Shown one piece after another: positions 1-9,167 of a stretch of 64,000 nt of DNA. Location: NCBI RefSeq assembly GCF_000372725.1, contig NW_005200333.1, positions 796,725-860,724 on the forward strand, given 5' to 3'. The position numbers and the translations under genes were made by a program. Positions within the stretch are counted from its first letter, which is position 1. Each line of letters opens with the position of its first letter. A model generated the notes under the pieces. That model saw only the letters and a list, made by a program, of their open reading frames with translations, did not search any database and had not been told where the DNA came from. The DNA is from Emiliania huxleyi CCMP1516 (Eukaryota > Haptophyta > Isochrysidales > Noelaerhabdaceae).

Positions 1-403
1 AAAAAAAAAATTTGGGCCACTTTACGCACTTGGCCACGGGGGCAGGGGGCAAGGTTTAACCTTTTTTTTGCGAATGTTCTGGCGCACCCGGGACCAATGG
101 TGGGGGGCAAAATGGGCTTGGTTTCGTTGCTAAGCGGAAGTCGAAAACCCTTTTCAAAAAACGGGAGTGAAACCCGGGGGGCTACCAACGCCATTGTTTG
201 AAAAAAAAGGCACAAAATTTTTTTTAAAAAAAGCGTAATTTTTCCGGGCGAAATCCCCCTCCTTGTTGAAATTGAGCAGGGACATTAAAACGCGCTCCAT
301 TTTGGGGGAATTCATCCGCAAAAACCCCCGGCTGTTGAGGGGACCGAAAAACCCGATGCACCCCCCCACAAAAAAGGCCCCCCCATTTTAAAAAAAACTG
401 GGG
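1..403. other. Low-quality duplicate of the FUN14 locus (assembly artefact)
   Basis: This stretch follows the sequence at about 752-1096 base for base in outline, but homopolymers are lengthened and many bases are changed; runs of A, C and G of 6-9 nt appear where the second copy has ordinary sequence. Its minus strand gives a garbled version of the C-terminal part of the FUN14 protein. It ends in a 100-N gap. It is best read as an uncorrected read end scaffolded beside the good copy, not as a real paralogue. Confidence 0.8.
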
Positions 404-503
404 NNNNNNNNNNNNNNNNNNNNNNNNNNNNNNNNNNNNNNNNNNNNNNNNNNNNNNNNNNNNNNNNNNNNNNNNNNNNNNNNNNNNNNNNNNNNNNNNN
501 NNN
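404..503. other. Assembly gap (100 N)
   Basis: Exactly 100 N, the usual placeholder for a gap of unknown size. Confidence 0.99.
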
Positions 504-867
504 CGCGGGGGGGCTCCGCGCGATATTGTGTCAGCGACTCTGTGGGAGCTTCCTGCGCCCCCCCGCGGGGCGTTGTCTTTTTACGTATGAGACACGAGAG
601 AAATTACCCCCCGCCCCTGCCCCTGCATCTCTTTCCGTCTCTAAAAAAAGGGTCGTGGTGCGCACCGGCTCCTGGCCTCATCTCCACCATCCTCGATCGT
701 CCTCTCTTCGCGTGCAGTGCACAGCTGCACGACCGCCGACAAGACGACTTTGCGCCACTTCACGCACTTGGCCACGGGTGCAGGGGTCAGTGTTCAACCT
801 CTTCTTCGCGACTGTCCTGCCGCACCGCGCACCACTGCTGTGTGTCAAACTGGTCTTGCTTTCGTTG
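504..867. other. Non-coding stretch downstream of the FUN14 gene
   Basis: I see no supported gene. The short open frames on both strands lack family features. It contains the 3' flank of the minus-strand gene that ends at 868. Confidence 0.6.
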
Positions 868-1344
868 CTAGTCGGACGTCGAAAACCCTTTCCAGAAACC
901 GGCAGTGAAGCCCGTGGCGCTACCAACGCCATTGTCTGAGAGCAAGCGCACAAACTTCTTCGTAAGAAAGTCGTAATCTTCGCGGTCGAACTCGCCATCC
1001 TTGTTGAGATCGAGCAGCGACATCAGATCGCGCTCCATCTTGGTGTAGTTCATCGTCAGATACCCCCGGCTGTTGAGGGCACCGAGCAACGCGATGCACG
1101 CGCCGACAGAGACGGCCGCCGCATTCGAAGCAGACCTGGCGGCCTTCCCCGTGCAATACCCAAGCAGTCCACCGACAGAGGCGGCGGCGGCGTTGCTCTT
1201 GACCTTGAACGAGGGAGGAGGTGGTGCCGGCTTTGCCTTGCCACCCCGCAGGCGGAGCAGAGGGGAGGACGGGCACTGGTTCGGTGTCAGAACAAGACCG
1301 TGCGTAAGAGATGCGGCGAGCAGCAGTAGTGTGCGAGTCAGCAT
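868..1344 (-). CDS. FUN14-domain membrane protein with an EF-hand loop
   Basis: 158 residues from an ATG at 1342-1344, single exon. The N-terminus is a hydrophobic presequence ending in LRLRGG (about residues 30-35), a motif I associate with organelle-targeted proteins of algae with secondary plastids. Residues 50-158 have the FUN14 pattern: a first glycine-rich hydrophobic helix (GGLLGYCTGKAARSAS), a second hydrophobic segment, and a C-terminal glycine-rich helix (SATGFTAGFWKGF). Between them is one canonical EF-hand loop, DLNKDGEFDRED, with acidic or Asn residues at positions 1, 3, 5, 9 and 12. FUN14 proteins sit in the mitochondrial outer membrane (FUNDC1 is a mitophagy receptor) or in plastids; the LRLRGG presequence here favours an organelle. 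No LC3-binding motif was recognised. Confidence 0.75.
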   Translation of the reverse strand: MLTRTLLLLAASLTHGLVLTPNQCPSSPLLRLRGGKAKPAPPPPSFKVKSNAAAASVGGLLGYCTGKAARSASNAAAVSVGACIALLGALNSRGYLTMNYTKMERDLMSLLDLNKDGEFDREDYDFLTKKFVRLLSDNGVGSATGFTAGFWKGFSTSD

Positions 1345-2332
1345 TGGATGATGTGCGCGCCGCTTGCGAACGAGTCTCGCGACTCAGTCGTCCGGCGCCA
1401 GGGAAGTACGGACGTCCACCTATTTATTTTAGTTTCATCAGAGTAAAGTGAACGGCTCACGAGTTGTCGATCCGAGTTGTCGATCCACCTCCCGGGCTCT
1501 GGACAGGGTGGCCCGCCACCACAAACAAGAGGGAAGGAAGTGACCCCAGCTGGTAGATCTACGTGGCCGGAGTGTAGAACGCACGAAGGGGACACCGCCC
1601 TCACTGGTGCCTCATATGCTGCCTCCCTGCGGATGCTGCCGGCGAGCCTGGCGGTCCGCTGTACTACAAGGAAGTGCTGACTCGATTCTACCTCGAATTC
1701 TTCTACCCCCACGACTCGGAACGCGAATGTGACAGGACCATCGGGTCCTTCAGCCACCAAAGTGAGATCACCCGAGAGCAGCTGAGCCTGCCTCTGGCCT
1801 CGCCTCCCTCTCCTTCAGGCATTCGTGGCATCCTATGGGTCGTCCAGAGTATCGACCTCTGGCTTGTCAGCCGGTCACTTGATGACACCATGAAGTACAG
1901 CGATCGCCATCTCGCTGGCCTCTCCGCAGGCCCCCCCGACCGTGTCGAACTCATCGGCGCGGGCTCTCTCGGCTACGGGACCGGCCCCAGACTGGTTGGG
2001 TAGTAGTCTAAGTTCTGAGCCTCGAGGCTTAGCGGGTCTAAGTGTGCTCTGGCACGCTGGGGTGCTTGCGCGGTCTAAGATCAGCGGGAGCCTCTTACAT
2101 CGGCTAAGTCGGCCGTGGCACGGCCTGGGGCCAGGAGGCTCCCAGGCCTCCCACCGTGATCAACGATACGGCGCAGCCCCCAAATTTTCTTCGCCTGCGG
2201 CGGGCGATCGATCCTCTTCATGCTTAGCAATCGCCGCCTCAGCATCCTCCTCTTCCGAATTTCGTTGCTGCTCCTTCATTCTTGAGCGACGTCTAGCCAA
2301 ACAGTTCCCACATGACACGAAGCTCCTCAAGC
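1345..2332. other. Intergenic region with short repeats
   Basis: Open frames at 1338-1760 (minus) and 1674-2003 (plus) start at non-ATG codons or have no recognisable domain, so I do not call them. From about 2006 the motif TCTAAG or CTTAG recurs every 20-30 nt. It may be the outer part of the inverted-repeat-bounded segment described at 1990-3077. Confidence 0.5.
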
Positions 2333-3077
2333 TTAATCAAACGTGTGACGGTGAAGCCTGGGTGTGTGCTGGTCCTCTTTGAACGATCCGCGCGTGAGGT
2401 AGCATAGGGCCTTGTTGGCAGCAGCCAGCTTGTTGCGCTGCTTCGTTGCGATGAGCTGATCGGGATCGCAGAAGCGCATGCCAAGCACCGCCTTGATCTT
2501 GTAGCAGAACGCCGGCACGACCGCATCGTCCGCACCGCCATCGGCAAGCCGCGCTCGCCGCTGCGCCGCAGCCGCGTTCTGGCACGCGTAGCGGCAGCAC
2601 ATGGTACGGTGCGGGTACTTGAGCAGGCGGTGCGCGCCGCAAGTAGCGCACTGGCCCTGGGAGTAGGCGTGCGCGGCATATGTGGGACGCGTCCAGGTAT
2701 TTTTCGGGTAAACCTGGACTTTTGCAGGTATACCCGAGTTTTACCCGGAGTTGGCCTTATGTCGTCTAAGTTCAGGCCCCCCGACATACAGCTCGATCGG
2801 TCACACCGCCATCGCCGTCGGGGAGAGGGGGGACGACACTGCTTCGGCAGCGTGCACCTCGATCCTGTACCGTGTTTGTTATGACCCCCCCCAATGAACA
2901 CACCAGTGAGGGAGGGCGAGACGATCGAGGGGTCCCGTACCATGCGGAATCGACCCTATCCAGTGCTCAAGTGCTCAAGTCTAAGTCTGAGCCCGGCTCC
3001 GTGCGGGGGCTAAGTTGAGCGCTCGCTCGCTGCAGAGGCTAAGTGTAGAGCGACCCTCTAGCCCTACTACCCAACCA
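1990..3077. repeat. Segment bounded by inverted repeats, possible degenerate mobile element
   Basis: At 1992-2006 the sequence TGGTTGGGTAGTAG occurs, and its reverse complement lies at about 3063-3077. GGCCCCAG-type sequence lies outside both copies, though not in perfect register. Both arms then carry repeated TCTAAG / CTTAG motifs pointing inward. About 1.09 kb lies between the arms, including a small Cys-rich ORF on the minus strand and, at 2690-2750, a stretch resembling the core of the 440-bp element at 9209. No target duplication was identified, so mobility is only a suggestion. Confidence 0.35.
2333..2602 (-). CDS. Small Cys-rich (zinc-ribbon-like) protein or fragment, unknown function
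   Basis: 89 residues from an ATG at 2600-2602. The frame stays open upstream to about 2700, giving a likely longer N-terminus that adds a CATC motif about 16 residues before MCCRYAC. CxxC followed by CCxxxC looks like a zinc-binding knuckle. The rest (VPAFCYKIKAVLGMRFCDPD and on) has balanced composition, unlike the Arg/Pro-rich shadow frames over the same DNA, which is why I prefer this frame. I do not recognise the family. It may be a gene fragment inside the inverted-repeat-bounded segment. Confidence 0.3.
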   Translation of the reverse strand: MCCRYACQNAAAAQRRARLADGGADDAVVPAFCYKIKAVLGMRFCDPDQLIATKQRNKLAAANKALCYLTRGSFKEDQHTPRLHRHTFD

Positions 3078-3275
3078 TTGGCCCCAGCTTCGGCTGAGGG
3101 CTGACAAGCTGCCGAGCCCAAATCACTGTGAGAGTCGTGATTTCTTGTTGGTTTTCTAAAATCTCTCGACACTGGGCACGGGACTGGCGCGCAAAAAGAA
3201 TCTGCAAAGGCGAGCAAAAGAACAAAAGAAGAGTTCACGCCTCTCGCTGCAAGTACACTGCCGTCATTTCCCGTC

Positions 3276-3344
3276 TCGCGTCCACCCATACCGGTTACCG
3301 CGTTGGTGTCCAGTCCGAGCCTGGCTGTTCTTCACCTTGCTTGG
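3276..3344 (+). repeat. Dispersed short element R2, copy A
   Basis: Contains TTGGTGTCCAGTCCGAG followed by CCTGGCTGTTCTTCACCTT. The same sequence is found on the minus strand at 31148-31217 (with a 9-nt insertion) and 48993-49046. Copies A and B also share GCGTCCACCCATACC just upstream. Copies B and C continue into a TACC-type simple-repeat tail, which suggests a SINE-like 3' end. Confidence 0.65.
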
Positions 3345-3573
3345 GATGGATACATGCAAGAGAAGAGAACCGTTCTTGCTCCCTCTCCCACGGTCGCATT
3401 CCCATTTCTACCCACAACCAATCCTTCCCTCGTTGACCCCCACGGTGGCGTCTTCCGAGCCGACGCATGAGGGGACCCCGGGAGGGAAATTCCGGCCCGT
3501 TCCAGTGCGCATCGTGCGTCCCACCAATGGGAGGTGCGCGAGCTGGACCTCGCGCTCTTGCGGCCTAGGCGAC

Positions 3574-4932
3574 ATGAATCTGAGCACTATTCGGCGCTCC
3601 ATGACACGCCAGAGCGCCGAGCGGCGCAGCTTGTCGTCGTCGTCGTCGTCGTCGCGCTCTTCGAGATCCTCGCGATCCTCAGCTCAACGGGTGCAGGCGA
3701 TCGGGCCGCTGTCAGATCCCGACGAGGCAAAACTGGTGGCGCTTGCTCAGCTCGAGAATATTGCGGGCTGGGCTCTCGAACTGACGTGCAATGGCGCGCC
3801 CGACGAGGCGATGAAACCGACGGTTGGAGTCCTCGTTGGTCTGCTTTGGAGCGGCGCGGAGTCCGCTTCCGCCGAGGGTGCCGCTTGCGCATTGCGCTCC
3901 CTTGCCAACCGGGGCACCTTTGGTGATGCAATTCGCGAGGCGGGTGGCGTGAGGGCCTTGCTCAAGTTGATCCGAGCGCGCGACGAGATCGATTCAAAGG
4001 CGACAGAGGCTGCGGCGGGCACGCTCCTGCACCTCGCCATCCAGCAAAATGCAATCAAAGAGGAGCTCCACGCCTCGGGCGGCATCCGGGTGCTCGTCGG
4101 GATGCTTGAGGCTGGTAGCGACTGCCAGGCGGCCGATTATGCTTCCTCGCTGCTCGAGGTACTAACGCTCTGTGGCACACCCGAATCTGCGGCAGAGGTG
4201 CGAGCCTCAGTTGGAGACCTCGACGAGGCCGCTTCCTCCGCCGTCGAGGAGGACTTTCCTCATCTACACCGCATGCTCAGCCGCGAGCGCTCGCCCGCGA
4301 CGCGGCGGCTTTGCACGCGTCGGGGTCTTGGAGCAGCAGCAGCAGTTGTTGCGCTGGCCGCTCTTGCAGCTCTGCTGGCGCACCCGACTTTTCCCCCGAT
4401 AGAATCCGCACTGCTTGCGCCCGGTGTACCTCAGTTACCCGCCGCTTTCGATCACATCATGTTGCTGGTGAAGGCACCTTCTGTCCTCGCTGCCATGGCC
4501 GCGATGCTGGCATGGCTTCTGCTGTGGCCGAGACCAACCTGGTCACCTCGCACTGAGGGAGGCGGGAGGAGCTCCAGCGGCTACCCGCTTCCACGCAGCG
4601 TCGAGGAGGACCTGTTGACATGTCCCATCACCCACGAGATGATGCGGGACCCTGTTGTTGCCAGCGATGGCTTCACGTACGAACGCGCAGCGATTCGCGA
4701 GGTTCTGAGCTCGGCCGCCCCAGGCGAGGTCCTGAGCCCTCTCACGCGCGAGCCCCTCGCGCCGACAGTCTACTCCAACATCGTCGTCCGCCAGCGCATC
4801 GCTGCAGCCCGCGCTGCTGCGCGTAGAGCAGCGCCGGCTGAGGGCCGAACGGCTTGCACTGGGATGACAGTCACAATCGTTGTGAGCCTTCTTTTTCTTG
4901 TCAGTGCGGTGTCCCTGACGCTGAGATCGTAA
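3574..4932 (+). CDS. ARM-repeat / U-box membrane protein, putative E3 ubiquitin ligase
   Basis: 452 residues from the ATG at 3574 (MNLSTIRR). An in-frame ATG at 3346 would add 76 residues of low-complexity sequence abutting the dispersed repeat, so I prefer 3574. The order is: a Ser/Arg-rich N-terminus; armadillo-like helical repeats (about 40-225; two copies of a GG-(V/I)-R-x-L pattern at GGVRALLKLI and GGIRVLVGML); two hydrophobic, probably membrane-spanning segments (about 245-270 and 290-316); a U-box (about 337-410; LTCPITHEMMRDPVVASDGF then TYERAAI); and a final hydrophobic segment (431-450) like a tail anchor. A U-box recruits ubiquitin-charged E2 enzymes, and ARM repeats usually bind substrate. 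A membrane-anchored version would act on an organelle or ER surface. No intron is needed to keep the frame. Confidence 0.75.
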   Translation: MNLSTIRRSMTRQSAERRSLSSSSSSSRSSRSSRSSAQRVQAIGPLSDPDEAKLVALAQLENIAGWALELTCNGAPDEAMKPTVGVLVGLLWSGAESASAEGAACALRSLANRGTFGDAIREAGGVRALLKLIRARDEIDSKATEAAAGTLLHLAIQQNAIKEELHASGGIRVLVGMLEAGSDCQAADYASSLLEVLTLCGTPESAAEVRASVGDLDEAASSAVEEDFPHLHRMLSRERSPATRRLCTRRGLGAAAAVVALAALAALLAHPTFPPIESALLAPGVPQLPAAFDHIMLLVKAPSVLAAMAAMLAWLLLWPRPTWSPRTEGGGRSSSGYPLPRSVEEDLLTCPITHEMMRDPVVASDGFTYERAAIREVLSSAAPGEVLSPLTREPLAPTVYSNIVVRQRIAAARAAARRAAPAEGRTACTGMTVTIVVSLLFLVSAVSLTLRS

Positions 4933-6315
4933 CCGGTTCCCCGTGAATGGGGGCAGGGTCAAGTGCGAAGTGGGCTCCGGCTGAGAGAACAGTTTGTGAA
5001 ACAGGTGGCGTGTCAGGCGCATTCGTCGAGATTGTGTGCTGCGTGCGTGTCCTGGGTCACACTCACAGCGGTCTCGATCGCGGGTCGCCGTGCGTGGATG
5101 GTGTGCAATGTGCCGTGTGGTGGCGCGGGGACGCGCGAGCGGCGAGAGCGGCTGCCCAGCCGCCCAGCGGGGTAAAACAAAGCCGTAAGTACGTCAGAAA
5201 GCTGTGTACGAAAAGACTAAAGTGCCCCAGAGCGCGCGGCGAAAGCCGTTAGTCTATAGAGTCGCGAGTGCCGGTGTCCATATATGTCACGCATACTTGA
5301 TTTTTCCCGGCTGTCGGATTTTTCCGCGCCTCGAAATTCCTAACAATCGCCTCGCCGCTCCACAATGCCTTTCTCCGTTGCCTCCAGCCGCGCGGCGCCA
5401 TCGTCCTCGATCCAGTGCCGGCCTGTGACAAGCTTGGCAGCTCGCGGATCGACGATCGCCACGAGCTGCTGCCCGGCGACCGCCGCTCGCCTTCGACGAC
5501 AGTCCTAACAATCGGCGGTGAGCGGCACCTCCTTGGCCCAGCACCGGTGTTGTCACGTCTCAGCTGCTTCATTGCCATGTCCAGTTATGGCGGAGACGCG
5601 CTGATAGCATTCCTGTGCACGCAGTTGGACCTGCACGGCCATCGGGTGCGTGGCGCAAAAAGACCTGTTTGCGCTGTCTTCGATATCAGCGGCTACATGC
5701 GCTGCTGCGCGTACCTGTGACGCACACATGTTGATCACATCCATATACTTCACTAACATACAGCTGGCGAGCCTTGAATCCCTCGTCTGGCCATGCTGTG
5801 CATCATCTCACCGTATGCAGCCGTATACGCCCACGGTGCTCACAGGGTCGGGCGTCACGGTGCTCGTGGCAAGCATCTCCGTCACTCTTGTGACTTGTGG
5901 GCTTGGTGGTGTTGCCTCCGGTGCTACTGCTGGCTAGGGTGCCAATGGCGCGACGGGAGGCGGCCATTGGCGCCACTACAGCAACGATTGTTAGGCCGTG
6001 GAAATTCGTGCCCCGAACCGGCCGACACGTGGCCGCATATATGTGTATATACCACGTCCGTATGGGCTGCACAAGCCAAACCACGCTCATCACAGCTTGC
6101 CACAGTGTGGCCCCTGGCAGTGGTAAGCCATTCTTGGTGTACCAGCTCACAGGAGGGCCGCTTGAACACGATTGTTAGACGGCGAGGGCGTGAAAAATCA
6201 AGTATTCGTAAGATACGATATTCCCGCCAGTTCTAGTCGTTTAGCGCGCGCTATGCACACACCTGTCACCGCTGGACACAGCCCCACTCCTCATGCACTG
6301 CTATGTCAGCTGTCG
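4933..6315. other. Intergenic region, no supported gene
   Basis: Several 80-150-residue open frames overlap on both strands without domain, codon or start-codon support. A purine/pyrimidine-mixed stretch around 5230-5570 reads like 3' or 5' flanking DNA. I found no RNA gene. Confidence 0.55.
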
Positions 6316-7515
6316 TCAGCTGTTCAGTCGGACGAACGAGACGGCTCGCGAGCCGTGCGGGTCGAGATCCGAGTCGAATCGGTTGAGCATCCACCGCCCA
6401 ATCTCGGGCACATCCGCCCGCTCCCACCCGTCGGCCAAGTAGGGCGGGGGCAGACTCGGCGGAGCGGTCGGAGGCCGAAAGGCAGGATTGCCCCAGGTGC
6501 GCCACAGGTGGCCGACCGAGCCGTCGTCGGCCTCGCCGAGCAGGAGGTACTCGCGCACCGTGGGGGTGTGGCGGAAGGCGTGCGACCTACTCACGAGGCG
6601 ACGCCTCGGCGCCCACGGTGTGCAGGGCTCCTCGGTCGGAGGCGAGAGTCACCAGTCCACGCCCATCGGCATCCACGCGCACACCACCATATCCGGCTTG
6701 TGCTCGGCGAGCGCCTCCCAGTACCCCAGCTGCTCCACGCCGCGCGAGCGCGCGGCACGGACGCCGCCCGGCGCCGCTGTCGAGAAGTCGTCGCAAGCGA
6801 ACACATCCGCGACCGCAGCCTCGCCCCTCTCGCCCGCCAGCGACGCGCGGAGATGCGCCACAAGGTGTCCGTCTGCGGCGCCCGCCTCGAGTAGGCGAGG
6901 CCGCCGCCCCAGCCGCCTGCCCAGCCGCGCGAGCCTGCCCCTCAGGTATCCGCCCAGCGCGCCGACGAGCTCGGTCGTGAGCAGCTCGTACACGCCTCTC
7001 CGCTCCATCCAGATGTTGAGCGCGTTGCGCCCCGCCACGAGCCCTCCCGCCGCCTCGAGCACCTCGCCGAGGGGGACACCGGCGGTGGACTCCTTTGGGG
7101 AGCGCGGCGGCGGCGGCTCGCGCGGCGGCGGCGGCGGCCACGCGCCATCGGGCTGACGCGTGCCAAAGATCTCGCGGATCTGGTGCGCGTGTGGAAGCGT
7201 GCCTGGATAAGCCTGCAGCGAGCGGTCCGCGGCCGGCAGCGTCGCACGCGTCTCGTCGCGAGAGGCGATGTAGGCGGAGCGCAGCCACGCTAGCAGGCGT
7301 GCGTTCCCGCGCCACCGCTCCAGGTCGCCCCACTGCTCACTCGGCAACAGCACGGGCCGCACGGCAGCCTCGAGCGAGTCGGCATCGGCCGTCGGGCTGA
7401 TGCGGCGCAGGTTCGCCGCCAGCAGCGGCGCCAACAGCGGCCGCAGCGCGGCGGGGGCGTTGTGTGCTGCGACCTGCAGCCGCAGGGAGCTGGCAACGCC
7501 GAGGAGGCCGGGCAT
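6316..7515 (-). CDS. Putative SAM-dependent methyltransferase-like protein
   Basis: Two exons, 7515-6653 and 6586-6316, joined by a GT-AG intron (6652-6587, 66 nt) that restores ...GVDW-SHAFRHTPTVREYL in frame; 377 residues from the ATG at 7513-7515. The middle of the protein has a motif I-like stretch (RPRLLEAGAADGHLVAHLR) followed by an acidic-loop region (VADVFACDDF) and the hydrophobic strand PDMVVCAWMPMGVDW, the order expected of a Rossmann-type methyltransferase. A second block, LLLGEADDGSVGHLWRTWGN, looks like a conserved C-terminal part. A Pro-rich linker lies near residue 130. The exact family and substrate are not recognised. Confidence 0.5.
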
Positions 7516-7856
7516 TGGTGGTGCGCCGACGCCCGACCAGGAGCGGCGATGGGCCCCAAATTTCTTTTCTTCTCATCCGATAGGATTTTTCCCCGCGGCC
7601 TTTCTTTCGTACTCTCAGTCAGCGCCTACTGTGGAGACGCCGTGTACGCTTGTCCTAGTCGGGAGTAGACTCACCTCGGCAGCGGCGGGTGCGCGCCGCG
7701 CGAGCGCTGACGCGTGCGCAAGCAACTGGGAAATGCCGACCTCCTCTAGTTTCATCATCACTCAAAACCGAGAGAGAGTTACACTCAAAACCGAGAGACG
7801 GAGGAGCCGAGAGACATGCCGAGAGAGTGACGCTGTGTGCAGGGGCGTGCACCGCG
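7516..7856. other. Spacer between methyltransferase-like and AP2 genes
   Basis: Both flanking genes are on the minus strand, so this holds the 3' end of the AP2 gene and the upstream region of the methyltransferase-like gene. Nothing else is seen. Confidence 0.6.
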
Positions 7857-8825
7857 TCAGCTCCACTGACGGACGGCCTGGGCGGTGACGGGGTCCTTTC
7901 CCGCCTCGCGTATCATGCGGCCCATGGCGAAGACGGCGTCGGTGAGGCCCTGCACTCCCTCAAGCCCAACCTTGTAGAGCACGCACGGGTCCACCCCGCC
8001 CGGCCGCTGCGGCGGCGGCTGGAGCGGCGGCGGCGGCTGAGGCGCCACCACCGCGTACTCCACGGCGGCGCCAGACCTCCATTGGCCGACCCGCCGTGCG
8101 AGCCGCTTCTTTCTGGAGGGCGCGCCCTTCACCACCCCACCGCGCACGGCCACCGCCCTCCCCGCGGCCTTGGCTGCCGCTCCCGGCCTCTGCCGGCCAG
8201 GTTGCTGCTGCTGCGCCGCCTCCTCCTGCCTTGCGGCGCCCGCACCGTGCACCCTTGGCCGCGCACCCTTGGCCGCAGCGACGCGAGTCGCCTCCGACGG
8301 GACCTCTGCCCGACCGCCGTCGGGCGGGCGCGCAGGGGGTGCGACGCCGGCGCGTGCAGGGGGTCCGAACGCCCGCGCATAGGCCACCGCCGCCTCGACT
8401 GCGGTGTCAAAGGTCTGGCCCAGGACGTGATTGGCCCCGTTCACCGTGCGCTGCGCTCGGAAGCGGCCCTTGTCCATGTGCACGCCCTGGTAGCCCGTGG
8501 CGCTGCGGTCAGACAGATGCAGGCGCATGCCCTCCGCCTCTGCCACCACCGCTGGGGAATCGTACTCGCCGACCGACCGCGCGTAGGCCAACGCCGCCTC
8601 AACCGCGGTGCCAAAGACGCCCAAGATGACATTGCTTCTCCCTACAGTGCGCTGCGCTCGGAAGCGGCCATGGGAGCAGCTGACCACACCCTTGTAGCCG
8701 GTGGCGCTGCTGCTGGAGAGGTGCAGCTGCATGCCCTCCGCCTCCGTCGCCAGAGGCTCGGCCGCTACTCGAGCCTCCCGCCGGGCGGCCCCTACCGCGG
8801 CATCCGCGCTGGATGCCTCTTCCAT
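7857..8825 (-). CDS. AP2/ERF-domain protein with two AP2 repeats
   Basis: 322 residues from the ATG at 8823-8825; an in-frame GTG upstream is not used. Two tandem AP2-like domains are visible, each preceded by a copy of EAEGMxLHLSxxSATGY. The first runs from about 41 (GYKGVVSCSHGRFRAQRTVG) to LGVFGTAVEAALAYAR; the second from about 107 (GYQGVHMDKGRFRAQRTV) to LGQTFDTAVEAAVAYAR. The pattern of GY-x-GV, then GRFRAQR, then LG-x-(F)-T-A-x-E-A-A-x-A-Y-A-R is the DNA-binding beta-sheet plus helix of AP2. The C-terminal half is Ala/Arg/Pro-rich and ends in Gln/Pro repeats. It probably acts as a nuclear DNA-binding regulator. A 160-bp inverted-repeat element lies just upstream of its start. Confidence 0.75.
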   Translation of the reverse strand: MEEASSADAAVGAARREARVAAEPLATEAEGMQLHLSSSSATGYKGVVSCSHGRFRAQRTVGRSNVILGVFGTAVEAALAYARSVGEYDSPAVVAEAEGMRLHLSDRSATGYQGVHMDKGRFRAQRTVNGANHVLGQTFDTAVEAAVAYARAFGPPARAGVAPPARPPDGGRAEVPSEATRVAAAKGARPRVHGAGAARQEEAAQQQQPGRQRPGAAAKAAGRAVAVRGGVVKGAPSRKKRLARRVGQWRSGAAVEYAVVAPQPPPPLQPPPQRPGGVDPCVLYKVGLEGVQGLTDAVFAMGRMIREAGKDPVTAQAVRQWS

Positions 8826-8869
8826 CGTGAGGGAGCGCCTCTCAGCGAACACTTCGCGCGATGGCGCCT

Positions 8870-9028
8870 CGGGTTCGGACTTTTGCGGGGTATGGTATGG
8901 TCATCCAGCTCGAGACCATACCCCCCCGCCCAGCCTCCCGGAGACAGGGGATGGGTGGTCAGGACCTTACCCCCCCACCCTTTGGGCCGCGAGCCTACCA
9001 TACCATACCCCGCAAAAAGTTGGAACCC
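8870..9028. mobile_element. MITE-like inverted-repeat element (about 160 bp)
   Basis: Terminal inverted repeats of about 30 bp with a few mismatches: the left end contains TTTTGCGGGGTATGGTATGG at 8881-8900, and its perfect reverse complement is at 8998-9017. Matching GGGTTC / GAACCC sequence lies outside each. The interior is short and C-rich, with no coding capacity. No clear target-site duplication was found. It sits about 45 bp upstream of the AP2 gene start. Confidence 0.7.
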
Positions 9029-9167
9029 TGGGCGGGCGACGAGAGAAGAAAGCACGACGATTTTTTTTAAAGGTCCTTAGGTCGTGTCGGTGGCCGCGTA
9101 GTGTGTGTGTACAGTGTGACAGCCAAAGGGATGTGGGAGCCGTTTTTCTTCTTTCTGGCGCAATCAA

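Noticed and set aside
6172-7333. Long plus-strand and second-frame open frames over the methyltransferase-like gene
   Set aside because: They are antisense or +1 shadows in GC-rich DNA, dominated by Arg, Pro, Ser and Ala, with no domain; the minus frame at 6316-7515 has the coherent protein.
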